A stretch of 64,000 nucleotides of DNA from contig CAJHNH020000501.1 in the NCBI GenBank assembly GCA_905116865.2, positions 121,001 to 185,000 of the forward strand, given 5' to 3'. Under the pieces are notes generated by a model. It was not told the DNA's origin. It saw only the letters and a program-made list of their open reading frames with translations, and did not search any database. This DNA is from Candidula unifasciata (Eukaryota; Mollusca; Gastropoda; Stylommatophora; Geomitridae). A program made the position numbers and the translations under genes. This document shows, in pieces, positions 10,594 through 22,481 of this stretch. Position 1 is the first letter of the stretch; each line of letters starts with the position of its first letter.

Positions 10594-10860
10594 TCAAGAA
10601 CCGACATCACAGCACTCGGGGCATTCCCATAAGCGCTCCGTCCCCATCTTCAGCAGCCAGCGCAGAGTTTTAATACTAATGGTGCCAGTAGCATACTGAT
10701 TAAACACCCGTCTTGCCTTTCCTCTTAGCATCAAGCAACGGCCAGAACCTCTTGTCACTCCCCGCTGCACTGATCTTACCAGACTGGTGATCCATTTGCT
10801 CCTCTCTACCACTCTCCCACATGGCTCTAACCAAGTCTGCCTTATCATGCATCAATTTTC
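10594..10860 (-). mobile_element. I-like LINE 3' end (after RNase H), copy
   Basis: The minus strand encodes RGVTRGSGRCLMLRGKAR, NQYATGTISIKTLRWLLKMG, ERLWECPECCDVGS and a stop, then an (ATCAA)n-like tail. Nearly identical C-termini at 15320-15640 and 32617-33009 define the family. The Cys-x2-Cys-Cys ending may be a small zinc-binding motif. Confidence 0.75.
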
Positions 10861-11418
10861 CAGTTGTAGAGAGTCTGCGAGTTTGTCCGCCTGTTAATTC
10901 CTAACACACTGGCATATCCAAGAGAAAAGATCAAGAAAATGCTCCTCACCCCTCTCCCCCTAACCTTTTTTACCCTTCTAATTTCCTGTTGTGACAATAT
11001 TTTTGTGTACCCCATGCTACAATTTAGTACAATATTTCCAACAATTACTGCCGTATATAAGGAACGCATGCACTGTACTTGATGCTTTCTTCCTGTTTTA
11101 GCCAGATTTATGCCCCCAGTGCAGACATGTACTCTTACTACAATTAATGAGCGCAGTATGATAACTTCAGAGAGAAGATGTCATACAACAGCTGCTGTAG
11201 TAACAAGACACAATCCAGACATTAGAAAACTAGAACTGTAAGGACACTGAGTAACAAGAAGACCACATAAAAATGGAACGATGACATCAAAAACAGCCTT
11301 GAGGAAATGAAGGTAAACACATTAGGAAAAGCAGACAGAAGATGCTCACACTTTCTCCCAACACTTCGATGAGCTAACTGGAGGAAGGGAGGAACAACTT
11401 TGAAAAAGAATTTATGGC
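10861..11418. other. Unassigned sequence upstream of UBAC1 exon 1
   Basis: Part may be older LINE sequence continuing from 10860 on the minus strand. No gene seen. Confidence 0.35.
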
Positions 11419-11840
11419 TATCCTCCGAATAACGGTCCCAAATTATCGAGGCCGAAAATAAATCCTAACACGGACTCAGTCACATGTAAATTGCGGACTT
11501 CTGGAGACTACCGCCACCGCAGAGAGTATCTCCCATGCCGCGCGTGGACAATGATGGCTGGGACGAGTAAATAAAATTAAGGAAGCTGCAGGAAATGCGG
11601 TAGCTGCTGCTTGTGAGTACCAGCTATCTAGTATAGCCCCGCTCCATGCCGCGCGTAGTGGTGTGGGGGATACTCTCGGTGGTGACGATAGTCCCCGGAA
11701 TTCCGCAATTTAAGTCGCCGAAAGTCAGCAATTTCAGTAGCCAGAAGTCCGCCAGTTACATATGACTAAGGCCCTGTTAGGGTATACTATATTTTCGGCC
11801 TCGATAATTTGGGACCGTTATTGTTATTCAGAGGATAGCT
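11419..11840. mobile_element. Foldback MITE, copy 1
   Basis: The left end ctatcctccgaataacgg and the inner block attatcgaggccgaaaata are mirrored on the right by tattttcggcctcgataatt and accgttattg...cagaggatagc. Internal halves also mirror (gactaccgccaccgc against ggtggtgacgatagtc). No coding capacity. A second copy lies at 45245-45598. Confidence 0.8.
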
Positions 11841-11944
11841 GAATTTTTTTTTTGGGGGGGGGGGGGTATCAATCATTTCTGATCTTCCCTATAGCACAAC
11901 TACCATATAGAAATACAGAAATGTGTCAATAAATATCACCCCAT

Positions 11945-13229
11945 ATTGAAACAAGAGAGAATGTGGAACTTATAGAGGAATATCTTTACTAAGTCATGTG
12001 GGGAAAATGTATGCAAAGATCTTAGAAGGTAGGATAATAGCAAAGGTTGAACCTCTACTGAGTAAAGCACAATTCGGTTTCAGGAAAGGGCGAGGTTGCA
12101 CTGATGCCATATTTGCACTAAGACAAGTCTGTGAAAAGACACTCGAATACGATAAAGAGCTGAACGTGGTCTTTGTAGATCAAGAGAAGGCATTCGACCG
12201 TGTAGACAGAGATGTGCTGTGGAGAATTCTTGACGATTACGGAGTGCAGGGTCAATTATTAGACAACATCAGAGCCCTCTATGAAAAAAGTGAAAGTGCA
12301 GTAAGAACATCTAGTGGTCTTTCTGAATGGTTCAAAGTCACAACTGGTGTCAGACAAGGATGTGTACTGTCACCATTACTTTTCATAACATACATGGATA
12401 AGATCACTGTAGAAGCAAACCCAGACGTGTATGCTATAAACGAATTACTTTTTGCTGATGATCAAAACATACTGTATCAAAATGAATATGATCTACAGGA
12501 ACATCTGACTACTCTCAACAACAGCTGTTTACAACATAATATGAGAATCAGTACAGAAAAAACAGAAGTTATGAAGATCAGCAGAACACACAGGCCACTG
12601 AATATAAATGTTGGAAGTGCCAAAATCAAGCAAACCAAAGAGTTCAAATACTTGGGCAGTATATTTACAGAGGATGGAAGAATGGACAGAGAGATAGAAA
12701 TAAGAATACAGAAAGCAAATGCTGTCACATACCAACTATCACCTCTGCTTAAACATCCAGATATACCCATGAAGACCAAAAGACAATTGATAAACACCAT
12801 CTTCATTCCAACACTCTGCTACCAGTGCCAAACATGGACAATCAACAAGACCCATGAAAGAAAAATAGAAGCCTGTGAAATGAAATGTCTAAGAAAAGCA
12901 GCGAATAAGACCAGACTAGACAGGATAAAGAATATAGACATCAGAAACACTGTCAAAACTACGCCATGTTTAGACTACATAGAACATCAAAGAATGAAAT
13001 GGTTTGGACATCTAACCAGGATGAAAATGATCAAATAACATCACAAATTTTCAACCAAAGAAGCTCAGGATATAAGGCAAGAGGAAGACCAAGGAAACGG
13101 TGGATTGACGGGGTCTCCGAAACCTGCCAAAAGCATGGCCTCAGAACATCAGATGCTGCCCGCCTTGCTTATGACAGGAACTTGCATCTCCCCACAACGC
13201 TTAGCGGCATACGTGGAAGGAAAAAGTAA
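11945..13229 (+). mobile_element. RTE-like LINE, RT and C-terminal domain, one frameshift
   Basis: Open from about 11950 (CGTYRGISLLSHVGKMYAKI) through a 346-codon frame: AQFGFRKGRGCTDAI, FVDQEKAFDRVDRDVLW, TGVRQGCVLSPLLF, ELLFADDQNI (the catalytic FADD box), FKYLGSIFTEDG, CYQCQTWTINK, MKWFGHLTRM. A single frameshift near 13010-13035 moves the reading to KARGRPRKRWIDGVSE and a stop at 13229. The endonuclease domain and the 5' part are absent. It is the best-preserved RT here and closely related to the minus-strand copy at 46662-47703. A short G/A-rich run precedes it. Confidence 0.85.
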
Positions 13230-14890
13230 AAGTAAGTATTGAACTTCACTGACCTGCCATAACATTCACTGTACGTAATTTCTTGTAATGTGTAATCGGA
13301 TTCCAGTAATCAAGTGTAAATGTAATCACTGTTGTTATTATTATTATAAATTGTAATAATAATGAGTCGTGATGACTGAAGTAAATGTAAATCAGTCAGA
13401 CAAAATTAAGAAGAACGAATATAATATTATTTATTCTTTTTGTCCGAGGAGCCTGTTTAAATTAAACAGTAGATATACAACAAAAAAGTAGCAATTTACT
13501 TGGCAGTGTACATAAACAAGACAAGCCAGCTGTCCGTGAATCATCCCTGGTTGAAGGCTTAATTTCGCAGAAAATGTTGCCAGGTCTGAGATTCCTCAAG
13601 TCGCCGACTTCCGGCAGGACACCAGGGGACGTAATCACCAACATTACCATGTGCCCTGACGAAAAGGCGGCGCTATCATGTTACGCCATCCCAATTGATC
13701 ACCTTATTAAAACAGATCAAGGCAGTGTTTATGTCTCGCTTACACCCCTCCCACCCCATATATAATGGCTAAGCAATACGTGTATTTTTTCCTCTGCTTT
13801 TTTTTTTTTGGCACTTGTATTATCAACTGTGTCAGTTGAAGCCAAGTTCCTTGTAATAAATTAAAACTCGGACGTGAGCTAGGTTAATATTTAAACCAAT
13901 AAAATATATGTCGTCTCCACATGTCAATATTGGCTAAAATGGATAATCAATACGCTTTGCCTCTCGCCTTAGGTGTTCTTTTGATTCTTCTTCTTCTTCT
14001 TCTTTTTCTTTATCATCATCATCCTTTTCTTCTTCTTCTTCTTCATCTTCTTCTTTGCGTTCTGTTTCTTATGCTCAGATCAGACCGTCAGGTGGATTGC
14101 CTCTATAAACTCGCATATCGGCAGCACGCCTTTCGTGGTTTCCCACAGCCTACTGTGCGCCATTTGCTTTTGGGGCCAGTTTTTTGTGTGTGTGGGTAGA
14201 GTGGGCAGGTCTGCAGAATGTGCTCAGGTGTTTGTGGTCCTGTCAGCCATCTACACTGTGGGGGCTGTCACTCTTTACTTTATGCAAGTGGTAGTTGAGC
14301 CTGTGGTGTCCTGTTCGTAGACTGAAAATGATTGTATGTTGCTTTCTGTTGTCTGCTGATTGGTCTTGTGGATGTTTACTGCTTGTTTGTTATCTCCATA
14401 ATTCCTTGTGTTTTCCTTGAAAAGTGTATTGGGTATTCACTCTCTCAAACTGCTGTTCACCCCCCCCCCCACCCTCTTGTATCGCTGTCCACCTCTTGCT
14501 CTCCAATCTTAAGGTTTTTTCCCTATCCTCAATAACAATATGGTTTTCTGAGAGTGTTAATTATACTGTTGTATTGTTTAATGTGGCATAACTATTTCGC
14601 TTGCCATTTTTATTCCAGCAATTTTCTTTTTATTTACTGTCTCTCTAGAACCCGTGAAGGTTTAAACACATTAGAATAAGATAAAGCTCAGTCTGCATAG
14701 AAAGCCAAAGGTCAAATTTCAGATACCCTATTCAACCTCCACAGAAGCTACAATTTGGGCACCTTTAACGGCCACACGAGCCTGATGTGTGTAACTCATA
14801 GTCCTATACTGGTGAGGTTGTCAATTAGTGATCTGTACTTTTACAAACCATCCCGCTCAGCCCCCTTTCTAAAATTGCAGTCTGTGGGAT
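13230..14890. other. No gene recognised; contains (TTC)n at 13985-14065
   Basis: AT-rich sequence with a TTC/TTCTTC pyrimidine tract, a poly-T run at 13797 and a poly-C run at 14461. Short open frames show no family signature. Confidence 0.5.
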
Positions 14891-14929
14891 TAACATCTCA
14901 AGGGTGAAAACGTTAAAAGGTTAAAGGTT

Positions 14930-15180
14930 AAAGTCGAGAGGATCGATTTCATTGCATCAGGTTTTATCCCATATGGCTTGGTCTCCTTCCACAGAACGGC
15001 TAGCCGTTTGCAGAGTGCATTGCACAAAGCACGAACTGCGTAGCTCCGGTGAAGATCCCCAGGGATCCCCGTAAAAACTGCACTTGTGAGATAAACGACG
15101 CAGTCGTGAAACGAACCCACGACTTTTAAAAGCGAGGCAAGCGAAACCAGACAGGTTCAAATCTCGTTAACTCGCTCAAC
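14930..15180 (-). repeat. Diverged SINE with tRNA-like B box
   Basis: Minus strand: ttgcctcgcttttaaaagtc then gtgggttcgtttcacgact (B-box-like). The body includes the ggggatccctggggatcttc block, which also appears at 44910-44935. Confidence 0.5.
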
Positions 15181-15319
15181 CGTATAATCACATATTACAT
15201 TGATATTGTGGCCTCACAAAATGTTGCGAAATAACGGTACTCCAGTATAGGTGGATTGTGTGCACAATGATTGTTTTTGTTTCTATGCAAGACGTTCTAT
15301 TCTTGTGTGTAAATCTACC

Positions 15320-15662
15320 GGAAATGAACAGGCAGACAGACTGGCTGGCTCTGCACAACTTGGTGGAATACTGATACATGGTATAGCACACATGGTTAGT
15401 GCCTTGTGGAAGAGCGTGTATAGTTCGGAGGAGCAGATGGATCATCACAGTCTGATGAGATTGATGCAGCGGGGAATGACGAGAGATTCTGGCAGATGCT
15501 CGAGGCTCAGAGGAAAGGCAGGAAGCACGTTTAATCAGGATGCTACTGGCACCATTAGTATCGGAACTCTTCGCTGGCTGCTGAAGATGGGGACGGAGCG
15601 CTTATGGAAATGCCCCGAGTGCTGTGATGTCGGTTCTTGAATCAAATCAAATCAAATCAAAT
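15320..15662 (+). mobile_element. I-like LINE 3' end: end of RNase H and C-terminus with (ATCAA)n tail
   Basis: Encodes GNEQADRLAGSAQLGG (the His/Asp end of RNase H with the NEQAD signature), then RLRGKAGSTFNQDATGTISI, LRWLLKMGTERLWKCPECCD and a stop at 15640. It is followed directly by four ATCAA-type repeats, the 3' tail. 5'-truncated. Confidence 0.8.
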
Positions 15663-15714
15663 ATATCTACCAGAGTTTGAATTCAGTTTTCTAGCTGCTT
15701 GTTCTCTTCTTCTT

Positions 15715-16000
15715 CTTCTTCGCTTTTACCAGCTGTACACCCTGGCGGAAAGTTCTGGTTGCTCGTCCTCTACTGAACTGCAGTCCTGCTCCAGAACCTG
15801 AGTGTTGCGTGTGCATCAGTTTTACAGATCTCATTCTCTTGAATACAGACTGTTGGTTCCTTGCCTCTCCGGCAGATGCACTCCGACTTCAAAGGAAGCT
15901 CCCCAATTAGTCGACTCTTACGACATGCTTTGGGGGGGGGGGCAGTGGGTCTATTCTTGTTTTCAACACAATGGGGCCCCGGAACCCACACAGGGGGGGG
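15715..16000 (-). repeat. Dispersed repeat family S2, inverted copy
   Basis: Plus strand shows the complement of the family: actgcagtcctgctccagaa, tgttggttccttgcctctcc, gcagatgcactccgacttca, agtcgactcttacgacatgc, tctattcttgttttcaacac. Two poly-G runs mark the old junction. Confidence 0.75.
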
Positions 16001-16560
16001 GGGCTGCTTGTTTAATTAGCAGGACTGTGCAACTTAAACTTTTAGTGCAGGTCAAGAGTGTGGATACATTACTTGATGGTGTGGACAATGATGTCCTGGG
16101 ACAGATACGCCCGTCGGCTTGATATTTTACAATCTTGGTAATGATTACAAAGTTTAACAATTAATGCAGATTGTGTGGGGAAATACTAATGTAAGAGAAA
16201 TAACTCCCACAATTAAATAGTATTTGTGAATTACATCCCTTACATACTAAAAAAGTCATCCTAGTAACCATAATTGGTTGCTAGATACAAAATGGCGATC
16301 AGTTTTGCTGGCGAGTGCTATATCCTACGTATAATTATTACTAAAAACAAAGCAGTCTGTTATTCTTATGTGATATATGGTTTTGCAGTTAGCTATAATG
16401 TTTTTAGGAAATGCTTGAAACTGAAAGGAGAAAAACAGATGCATTCATTGCGTCGTTCTAAATTATTAATTAAAATAAAAAAGGGAACAGGAATTCTGTT
16501 GTTAGCATCTGTCTTTCTGTCTTTCCAGATGTAACTGTTATATCGTTTTTCTGCGCCATT
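16001..16560. other. No recognised feature
   Basis: AT-rich; short open frames on both strands without family features. Confidence 0.4.
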
Positions 16561-16562
16561 AC

Positions 16563-16765
16563 CTATGTGTGGTGCAATTTTGTTTGTTATTTTAAAGCCC
16601 CTGGCTGTTGCCAGGGGCCGCAATATAACCTTACGGTTTAACACGGTTTCCAGGACCTCTCCACGAGTGATCCTCATCTGCATGGTGGCACTTTGCGTCA
16701 CCGGGTGTTTATCGCTCTGTGTGATGTACTGGTGGATTTGAACGTCAGTCAGTTGTTATATGGAA
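16563..16765 (+). repeat. Dispersed repeat R1, copy 1
   Basis: Blocks ctggctgttgccaggggcc, caatataaccttacggttta, catggtggcactttgcgtca, tatcgctctgtgtgatgtac recur at 46335-46490 and inverted at 51046-51185. No coding content. Confidence 0.65.
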
Positions 16766-16899
16766 ACTGAGGTATAGGGCAAATAGTTCATACCAGTCCA
16801 CGGCAATTGTGATTAGTACAACCCGCCTACAAGGTGCTGATGTTCTGTTATCTCACTATATTTTGTAGTATTACAAGTAAGAAGGGTTGGTTCTTTCGT

Positions 16900-17180
16900 T
16901 ATATCATACCCCAGATGACGTCACAGGACAGTCCAACATTTTAGAGGGTGGTGAGACTGGGTTTTCTGGATTTCTGATGCTTTAATGACCCCAAAGCATC
17001 TAGAACTTGCCCTAACCCCAACTCACTTACGTCCCACGAGAGAACGTAGCCTAGGTCCCACTACTGCATGCAGCCTATGTCCTATATCTACCACCCCATG
17101 AAATAGTAGACTGTCCCGTGACCTATGGATTTCCCTGTTTGAGGTAGGATATTAAGAAAGTATCGAAGGGTTTATTTAAT
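16900..17180 (+). repeat. Dispersed repeats R2/R3
   Basis: 17085-17165 (agactgtcccgtgacctatg, then ggatttccctgtttgaggta) matches 46050-46130 and 63465-63545 (R2). 16970-17050, inverted, matches 48520-48575 and 48690-48740 (ttggggttagggcaagttct; R3). Confidence 0.55.
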
Positions 17181-17349
17181 GTGCCCAGTCCCCTCTTCGT
17201 GCTGGTCTGCTCCTGCCACTTTTTTTCCCTGGAGCCAGGCCAACCACTACAATTCTTTTCAGTCCACCTGGTGATTGAACTGATCCAAATTGTCCAGTTT
17301 CTGCGACAGGATGCTATTTACTAGACAAGTAATTTTCACATGTTACTCA

Positions 17350-17430
17350 TTTATCATCATCATCATGTACCTTGCCAACTGGCATAGGCGCTCATGCGTC
17401 TCCACAGATCACGATCCCTGGTTGACTGGA
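17350..17430 (-). mobile_element. LINE 3' tail fragment
   Basis: An (ATC)n run followed by ccttgccaactggcataggc, the 3'-terminal block seen after the LINE fragments at 1612 and 9129. Confidence 0.55.
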
Positions 17431-17622
17431 ACAGCTCTCCTGGCTGTTGTGTAGTTTTTCTAGGCAAATTTTCGTCCAGTAGTTGCCATTGCTTCTGGAC
17501 AGTCGGCTTTCTTGATACCACTGTCGAAACCAACGCAAGGTGCATGGCCCGCAGCTGAGATCGAACACGTCATCCCGGCATTACGAAGCGTTCGCATCGA
17601 CTTAGCCACAGAACCGACAGTT
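17430..17622 (-). repeat. tRNA-derived SINE family S1, copy
   Basis: Complement of the SINE at 53391-53628: tctaggcaaattttcgtcca, ggctttcttgataccactgt, and cgcatcgacttagccacaga for the A box. Confidence 0.7.
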
Positions 17623-17814
17623 GCTTATAACTTCAATGTGTGTAACTCGAAAATAGCCTAAATAATTTTATTCAAGACATTATTCATTGAGACGGAATCA
17701 GCCGGTTTTTCACAGTTCCAAATTCACTGTACACAGGCCACCTTCTTAACTTCTGGCATGAACAAAAAATAACTAGGAGTATTGATTGTCCATCACTTAA
17801 ACCGTGACACTGAC

Positions 17815-18080
17815 TACTGCGGCAGCCACAGTGGTTTAGCAACTAGACGCTCGCCTGCGGATCTGAATGTTGTCTGTTAAAATCCGCACGGTGCCGTATT
17901 GTTTCACTGAGTGTTGAGCGTCGGCCAGATCCCCGGGTAACTCCACATAGCGCCATTCTCCACAGACCATAATGATCTGTTTGTACCTCCGCAATGTTCA
18001 CTTGCTCCTAAAGGACCCTCACAACATCTGGCTTGTCATTCATCAAGTCTGGCCTCTTATGTCTGGCGTGTAAAGGGACC
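17815..18080. repeat. SINE head (17815-17900) joined to an I-like LINE 3' fragment
   Basis: gtggtttagcaactagacgc is an A-box-like head. 17925-18060 (tgttgagcgtcggccagatc, tgatctgtttgtacctccgc) matches the minus-strand fragment at 43235-43395. Confidence 0.5.
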
Positions 18081-18410
18081 TTTACTTTTACTTGCCTATG
18101 TAAACGCATGTGCAAGCTGTTGTCTTTGCCAGGAATGCTGTGTGTTTAACTTTTCACAGAGGACAGTGATATGCATTGTACGTGTTCTAGGGAGACAAAC
18201 CAATGTTGTGGCAAGCAGGCGTTGTAGCTAACTCAGCGACCAAAGCGTCCAATTTCTGTCAAAAATATGAACTAAAAATTGATTTCGGCTGCCATATCGA
18301 ATTAGTCGAAAGAAAGGTAACAACAATCATAGAAGGTAAAGATTGCTAACAGGTGTTGACCACATCATACATCAAGTTCCGGTGGCTATAGAATATCAGA
18401 TCAACACCAG
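18081..18410. other. No recognised feature
   Basis: Unique-looking sequence before the 53-bp array. Confidence 0.35.
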
Positions 18411-19072
18411 ATACCTATGGAAGCCTTTGGGATAAAGTTGACTCTTGTTATCACCAACAAGCCACAACTATGGGAGCCTTTGGGATAAAGTTGCCTCTTG
18501 TTATCACCAACATGCCACAACTATGGGCGCCTTTGGAATAAAGTTGCCTCTTGTTATCACCCGCATGCCACAACTATAGGAGCCTTTGGGATAAAGTTGC
18601 CTCTTGTTATCACCCGCATGCTACAACTATAGGAGCCTTTGGAATAAAGTTGCCTCTTGTTATCACCCGCATGCCACAACTATAGGAGCCTTTGGGATAA
18701 AGTTGCCTCTTGTTATCACCCGCATGCCACAACTATAGGAGCCTTTGAGATAAAGTTGCCTCTTGTTATCACCCGCATGCCACAACTATAGGAGCCTTTG
18801 GGATAAAGTTGCCTCTTGTTATCACCCGCATGCCACAACTATAGGAGCCTTTGGGATAAAGTTGCCTCTTGTTATCACCCGCATGCCACAACTATAGGAG
18901 CCTTTGAGATAAAGTTGCCTCTTGTTATCACCCGCATGCCACAACTATAGGAGCCTTTGGGATAAAGTTGCCTCTTGTTATCACCCGCATGCCACAACTA
19001 TAGGAGCCTTTGGGATAAAGTTGCCTCTTGTTATCACCCGCATGCCACAACTATGGGAGCCTTTGCGATTAA
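18411..19072. repeat. 53-bp minisatellite, about 12 copies
   Basis: The unit combines gccacaactataggagcctt, tgggataaagttgcctcttg and ttatcacccgcat. Copies after the first three are almost identical, suggesting recent homogenisation; the first three carry 'ccaacatgcc' instead of 'cccgcatgcc'. Confidence 0.92.
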
Positions 19073-19836
19073 TCTGCCACTTTCAATCGAAGTTATGCTT
19101 GACGAAATAATATACATATGCTGCTATGAGTAATTAACAAACATAAAATTTTCAATGCGCATAGAATAATTAACAAACATATAATTTTCAGTAGCTATCC
19201 ATGGCCTACTTCATGGTCAGAGAATGGAAAAAGCAGAGTGTTCTAATAGTAATTATGAAAACATTCAAACTCAAGTATGAACAACAGGCTTAGAAGAGAA
19301 TAGGTAATTACTAGAAATGAGCATTTGAATGATCAATGCAGATGTATCATCATCAGGAGCGATCATGCCTCTCCATAATCTGCGATCTGCACACTATAGA
19401 TACAATACAAAAACCATCAGCTCATAATTTTGTGAATCTGCTAAAGAGACTGAGCCCTTAATTATTTGCTTGAGTGCGTAATACAAATTCTAAGTAATGG
19501 AAAATAATTGATAAAAGCACCATAAATTACTACCCATATATTCCCAATGGAGCATAAACCCGCAACCATTAAACACGCAGTCCTTTGAATATTTGTTCAT
19601 GACAGGTGTGTTGTGATGAAATTTTTCTGTGTGATGAGATAACTAGTCTTATGCCAACCATTTCTGGTCACTAATTATAGCATTTAAAATTGGCATGAGT
19701 GCTATTATTATTTGCTTTTTGTATGAGCCCAGTAACACGTTGATGTTAGCAACACTATGTTAGTCATTTATTGTCTGATTTTTATTTTTATTAAGCATGT
19801 GATATGTGATAAAAACAGGTAAGTATCAAAGAGGAT
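19073..19836. other. Region upstream of the PG-rich gene
   Basis: AT-rich. A short LINE-tail remnant at 19345-19390 (atcatcatcaggagcgatca). No TATA box or other promoter element is convincing. Confidence 0.4.
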
Positions 19837-20077
19837 ATGGAAACTAATGCGAATTACCAGATGGATGCAAATGAAGCTGATAGAGACATAAGAGAGCTAA
19901 ACACACCAGCCAACACAAGCGTCTCTGATGATGATGAGCCTAGAAACATTGTACACACAAGCACAACCAATGCCACACTGGGAAACAGCTGTGATGAGAA
20001 CGTGTTACACAGCAAGTTGTGTCCTAAAGTCTCACAATCAGATCCATGCATCGATGCTGGAGGCCAACTTGGAAAAC
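19837..20077 (+). CDS. Sperm-tail PG-rich repeat (SHIPPO/STPG-like) protein, first visible exon
   Basis: An ATG opens 80 codons of acidic, Asn/Asp/Ser-rich, probably disordered sequence (METNANYQMD...), ending with a GTGAGT donor after one base of the next codon (phase 1). In-frame TGA and TAA at 19807-19812 lie upstream, so 19837 is the first start if the region is unspliced. A possible acceptor at 19816-19818 would instead add six in-frame codons and make this an internal exon; the same site also resembles a donor. Exon B begins with exactly the two bases needed. On its own the sequence names no family; it is assigned by splice phase to the PG-rich exons downstream. Confidence 0.6.
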
Positions 20078-20109
20078 GTGAGTATTTATACATATTTTAG
20101 ATTGTTGTT

Positions 20110-21160
20110 ACTACTTCTGTCACCCACTTCTTCACCATCCCGTAACACTACGTGTCGTTGGGTCACCAGTTTATGTTGACTGTCTGATCAGCTCTCTCCA
20201 CATTTGGCTGTCAGTTGCGATGGACTTCATGGCTGCATGCCTGAGGCCTGTCCAGTCAGTCAGGTTCTGTAACCAGGACTTTCTTGGTCTGCCTCTTTTT
20301 TTTTACACCCTGCAGTATTGTTTTTGAGAGGCCGTTAGATCTTATTACATGTTCATACCATTGCATTTTTCGCCTTTTCACTGTAGTTAAAAGAGGTTCA
20401 TAGTCGCCAGTGTGCTGTATAATTATATGGCGAACCTCTTCGTTTGTAATGTTATCTCTGTATGATAAGACAATAATTTTTTTGAAACATTGCATTTCCA
20501 GTGCTTGTATCTTCCTTTCAAGTTCATCTGTTAAAGTCAACGTTTCACAGCCATATGTAACTGTAGCTAGTGCTCTGAGCAATCGAATCTTAGTTTTGCA
20601 TGATTTGTTTTTAGATCTCCATAATGTTTACTGCTTGGCAAGGACTGATGTTGTCTGGGCAGTCCTTGACATAATTTCTGGTCTTGATCCCAGGTCACTT
20701 AAAATAGATCCTAAATATTTGAAATGATTCACTTGTTCTAATTTGTGACCTTTAACGTAGATTGGTGAAGTCATGCCATCTGGATTAGTAGTCAATATTT
20801 TGATTTTTCTGCGTTCATTTCTATGCCATACTTGGTTAATGTGTCATCGAGCAGATTTACAAGCTCGACTAGCTCTTGTTCTCCCCCTGCCAAACCATCG
20901 ATGTCATCTGCAAACTTTAAGTGTGTTATAGTTCGACCTCCTATGCTGTTCTATGATGGCGTTCTCGGGCGTGAGTCATAATTATTTCCAAGAAGATATT
21001 AAACAGTGTTGTGGAGAGGAGGCAGCCCTGACAAACTCCGACAGTTGTTCGGAACCAGCTCCATATTTGTCCGTTCAACGTGACATCACTACTGACCTTG
21101 GCATAAAGCTGTTCTACACTACGTATGATGAGTTTATGCATATTGTGTTACTTCTACACA
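20110..21160 (-). mobile_element. RTE-like LINE remnant in intron 1 of the PG-rich gene
   Basis: Minus strand: RTTVGVCQGCLLSTTLFNIF (RT motif around 21050), then a post-RT region, LLRALATVTYGCETLTLTDE, RDNITNEEVRHII, LLTTVKRRKMQWYEHVIRS, LQGVKKKRQTKK. The catalytic YADD stretch near 20920 is not readable in one frame. Several frameshifts; 5'-truncated. Confidence 0.75.
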
Positions 21161-21935
21161 TAAAGATATTTCTTCTCCCTGGAGGTTCATTGTGATATCT
21201 TTACACGAATTATATTATGTTATTCGATCAAATAAGTAATATGAAAAATTTTCTTAGCTATTAGTTCACGCAACATTTAGATTTATCAAGGTCTGTACAA
21301 GATCTGTCCCAAAATTATCCAACCTGTGGCTGCGAAGAATACAGCTACTTATCTGGATGACTGAAACCTTGATTCTCTTCAAAAAAAATAAAAGTTTTCT
21401 TGGGTGACCCACACTCTCCTTACAAACCAGCCATTATTTTACAAGTGTTAAACTCTTTAGAAATGGGGTACAGCTTATTTATTGTGTTCAGCGCAGTGTG
21501 TTTTCCTGACTCAGATTAGGTGATTTTCAGTGGCATTTTTACCTTGGAGGATAGACAGAAATCATAGGAAGCTAAACCAGGAGAGTATAAAGCTTCGTAA
21601 GCCAGAAGAATGATGTGTTTGGTCACAAAATTTGAATTAGACATTAAAGAAAGAACGAATAGGCTGTCGTGATGAAGCTACCAGGTTTCTGTGAAGTTTT
21701 GCCTGAATAAATCTGCCATCAAACTGGAATGCTTATTCTCACATCATCCATCCGAACTTGGATGGCGACACAGTAGCTCTGCGGGACCATATCATTTATG
21801 TTTGCTGAAGACCTGTTGAAATGTTGTTCACTCTTCAACAGTGCAGGGACATCTTTGAAGAGATTATACTACTCCTTAAATAAATTTAAGACAAGAATGA
21901 GGAGGGAGAGGGTAAAGGGCAACTGACATTTAGCT
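21161..21935. other. Intron 1 sequence, no recognised feature
   Basis: AT-rich, no exon or repeat family recognised. Confidence 0.35.
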
Positions 21936-22127
21936 ACATACTTTATCTTTTTCTGACAAGAAACTGGATATTTATTATTTTTTTAGCGATATTGGTTTTT
22001 ATTGATACATAATTCGAAAGAGTATTGATAGCTACATACTTTATCTTTTTTCTGACAAGAAACTGGATATTTATGATTTTTTAGCGATATTGGTTTTTAT
22101 TGATACATAATTCGAAAGAGTATTGAT
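21936..22127. repeat. ~92-bp direct duplication
   Basis: Two near-identical copies: agctacatactttatctttt, gacaagaaactggatattta, attgatacataattcgaaag; the second starts near 22029. Ends 47 bp before exon B. Confidence 0.85.
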
Positions 22128-22174
22128 ACTCTATGATGCATTATGAAAATAACCTTTAACATAATGATTCACAG

Positions 22175-22481
22175 AATGTGACAACTGGGGTGTGAAGAGT
22201 GGGACAAGTGAATTTATTACAAAAAGTGCATGCAAAACTCAAACAGTAGGCTCTGTTGTAGCAAACAAGAAACACATTGGAAACACACTAGTGTATGGCG
22301 GTCAGACCAGTGTATCTGCAGCTTCTGTGATCCAGCAAGGTCAGGCCAGATTTAGGGAACTATTACATTCAATTTCTTCTGCAAGAGCAAAGGAAGACAA
22401 CTCGGTCACAATGAAATTAGCCAGGAATAGAATACCTCCTAAATGGATCAACCTTGAACCCTGCAAGTTTTCAATTAAAAG
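22175..22481 (+). CDS. SHIPPO/STPG-like protein, exon B
   Basis: A cag acceptor is followed by two bases that complete the codon split by the previous exon, then 101 codons beginning CDNWGVKSGTSEFITK, then a GTAAAA donor leaving two bases (phase 2). The next exon supplies exactly one base. The C-terminal part (ARFRELLHSISSARAKED and LARNRIPPKWINLEP) is Arg/Lys-rich and probably helical; no catalytic motif is seen. Immediately upstream lies a ~92-bp direct duplication (21936-22127), and intron 1 carries a minus-strand LINE. Coding status is supported by the open frame, by both splice sites and by phase. Confidence 0.65.

Noticed and set aside
13921..14535. Hydrophobic open frames (Leu/Phe-rich) near the (TTC)n tract
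   Set aside because: Driven by the pyrimidine tract; no splice or family support for a membrane protein.
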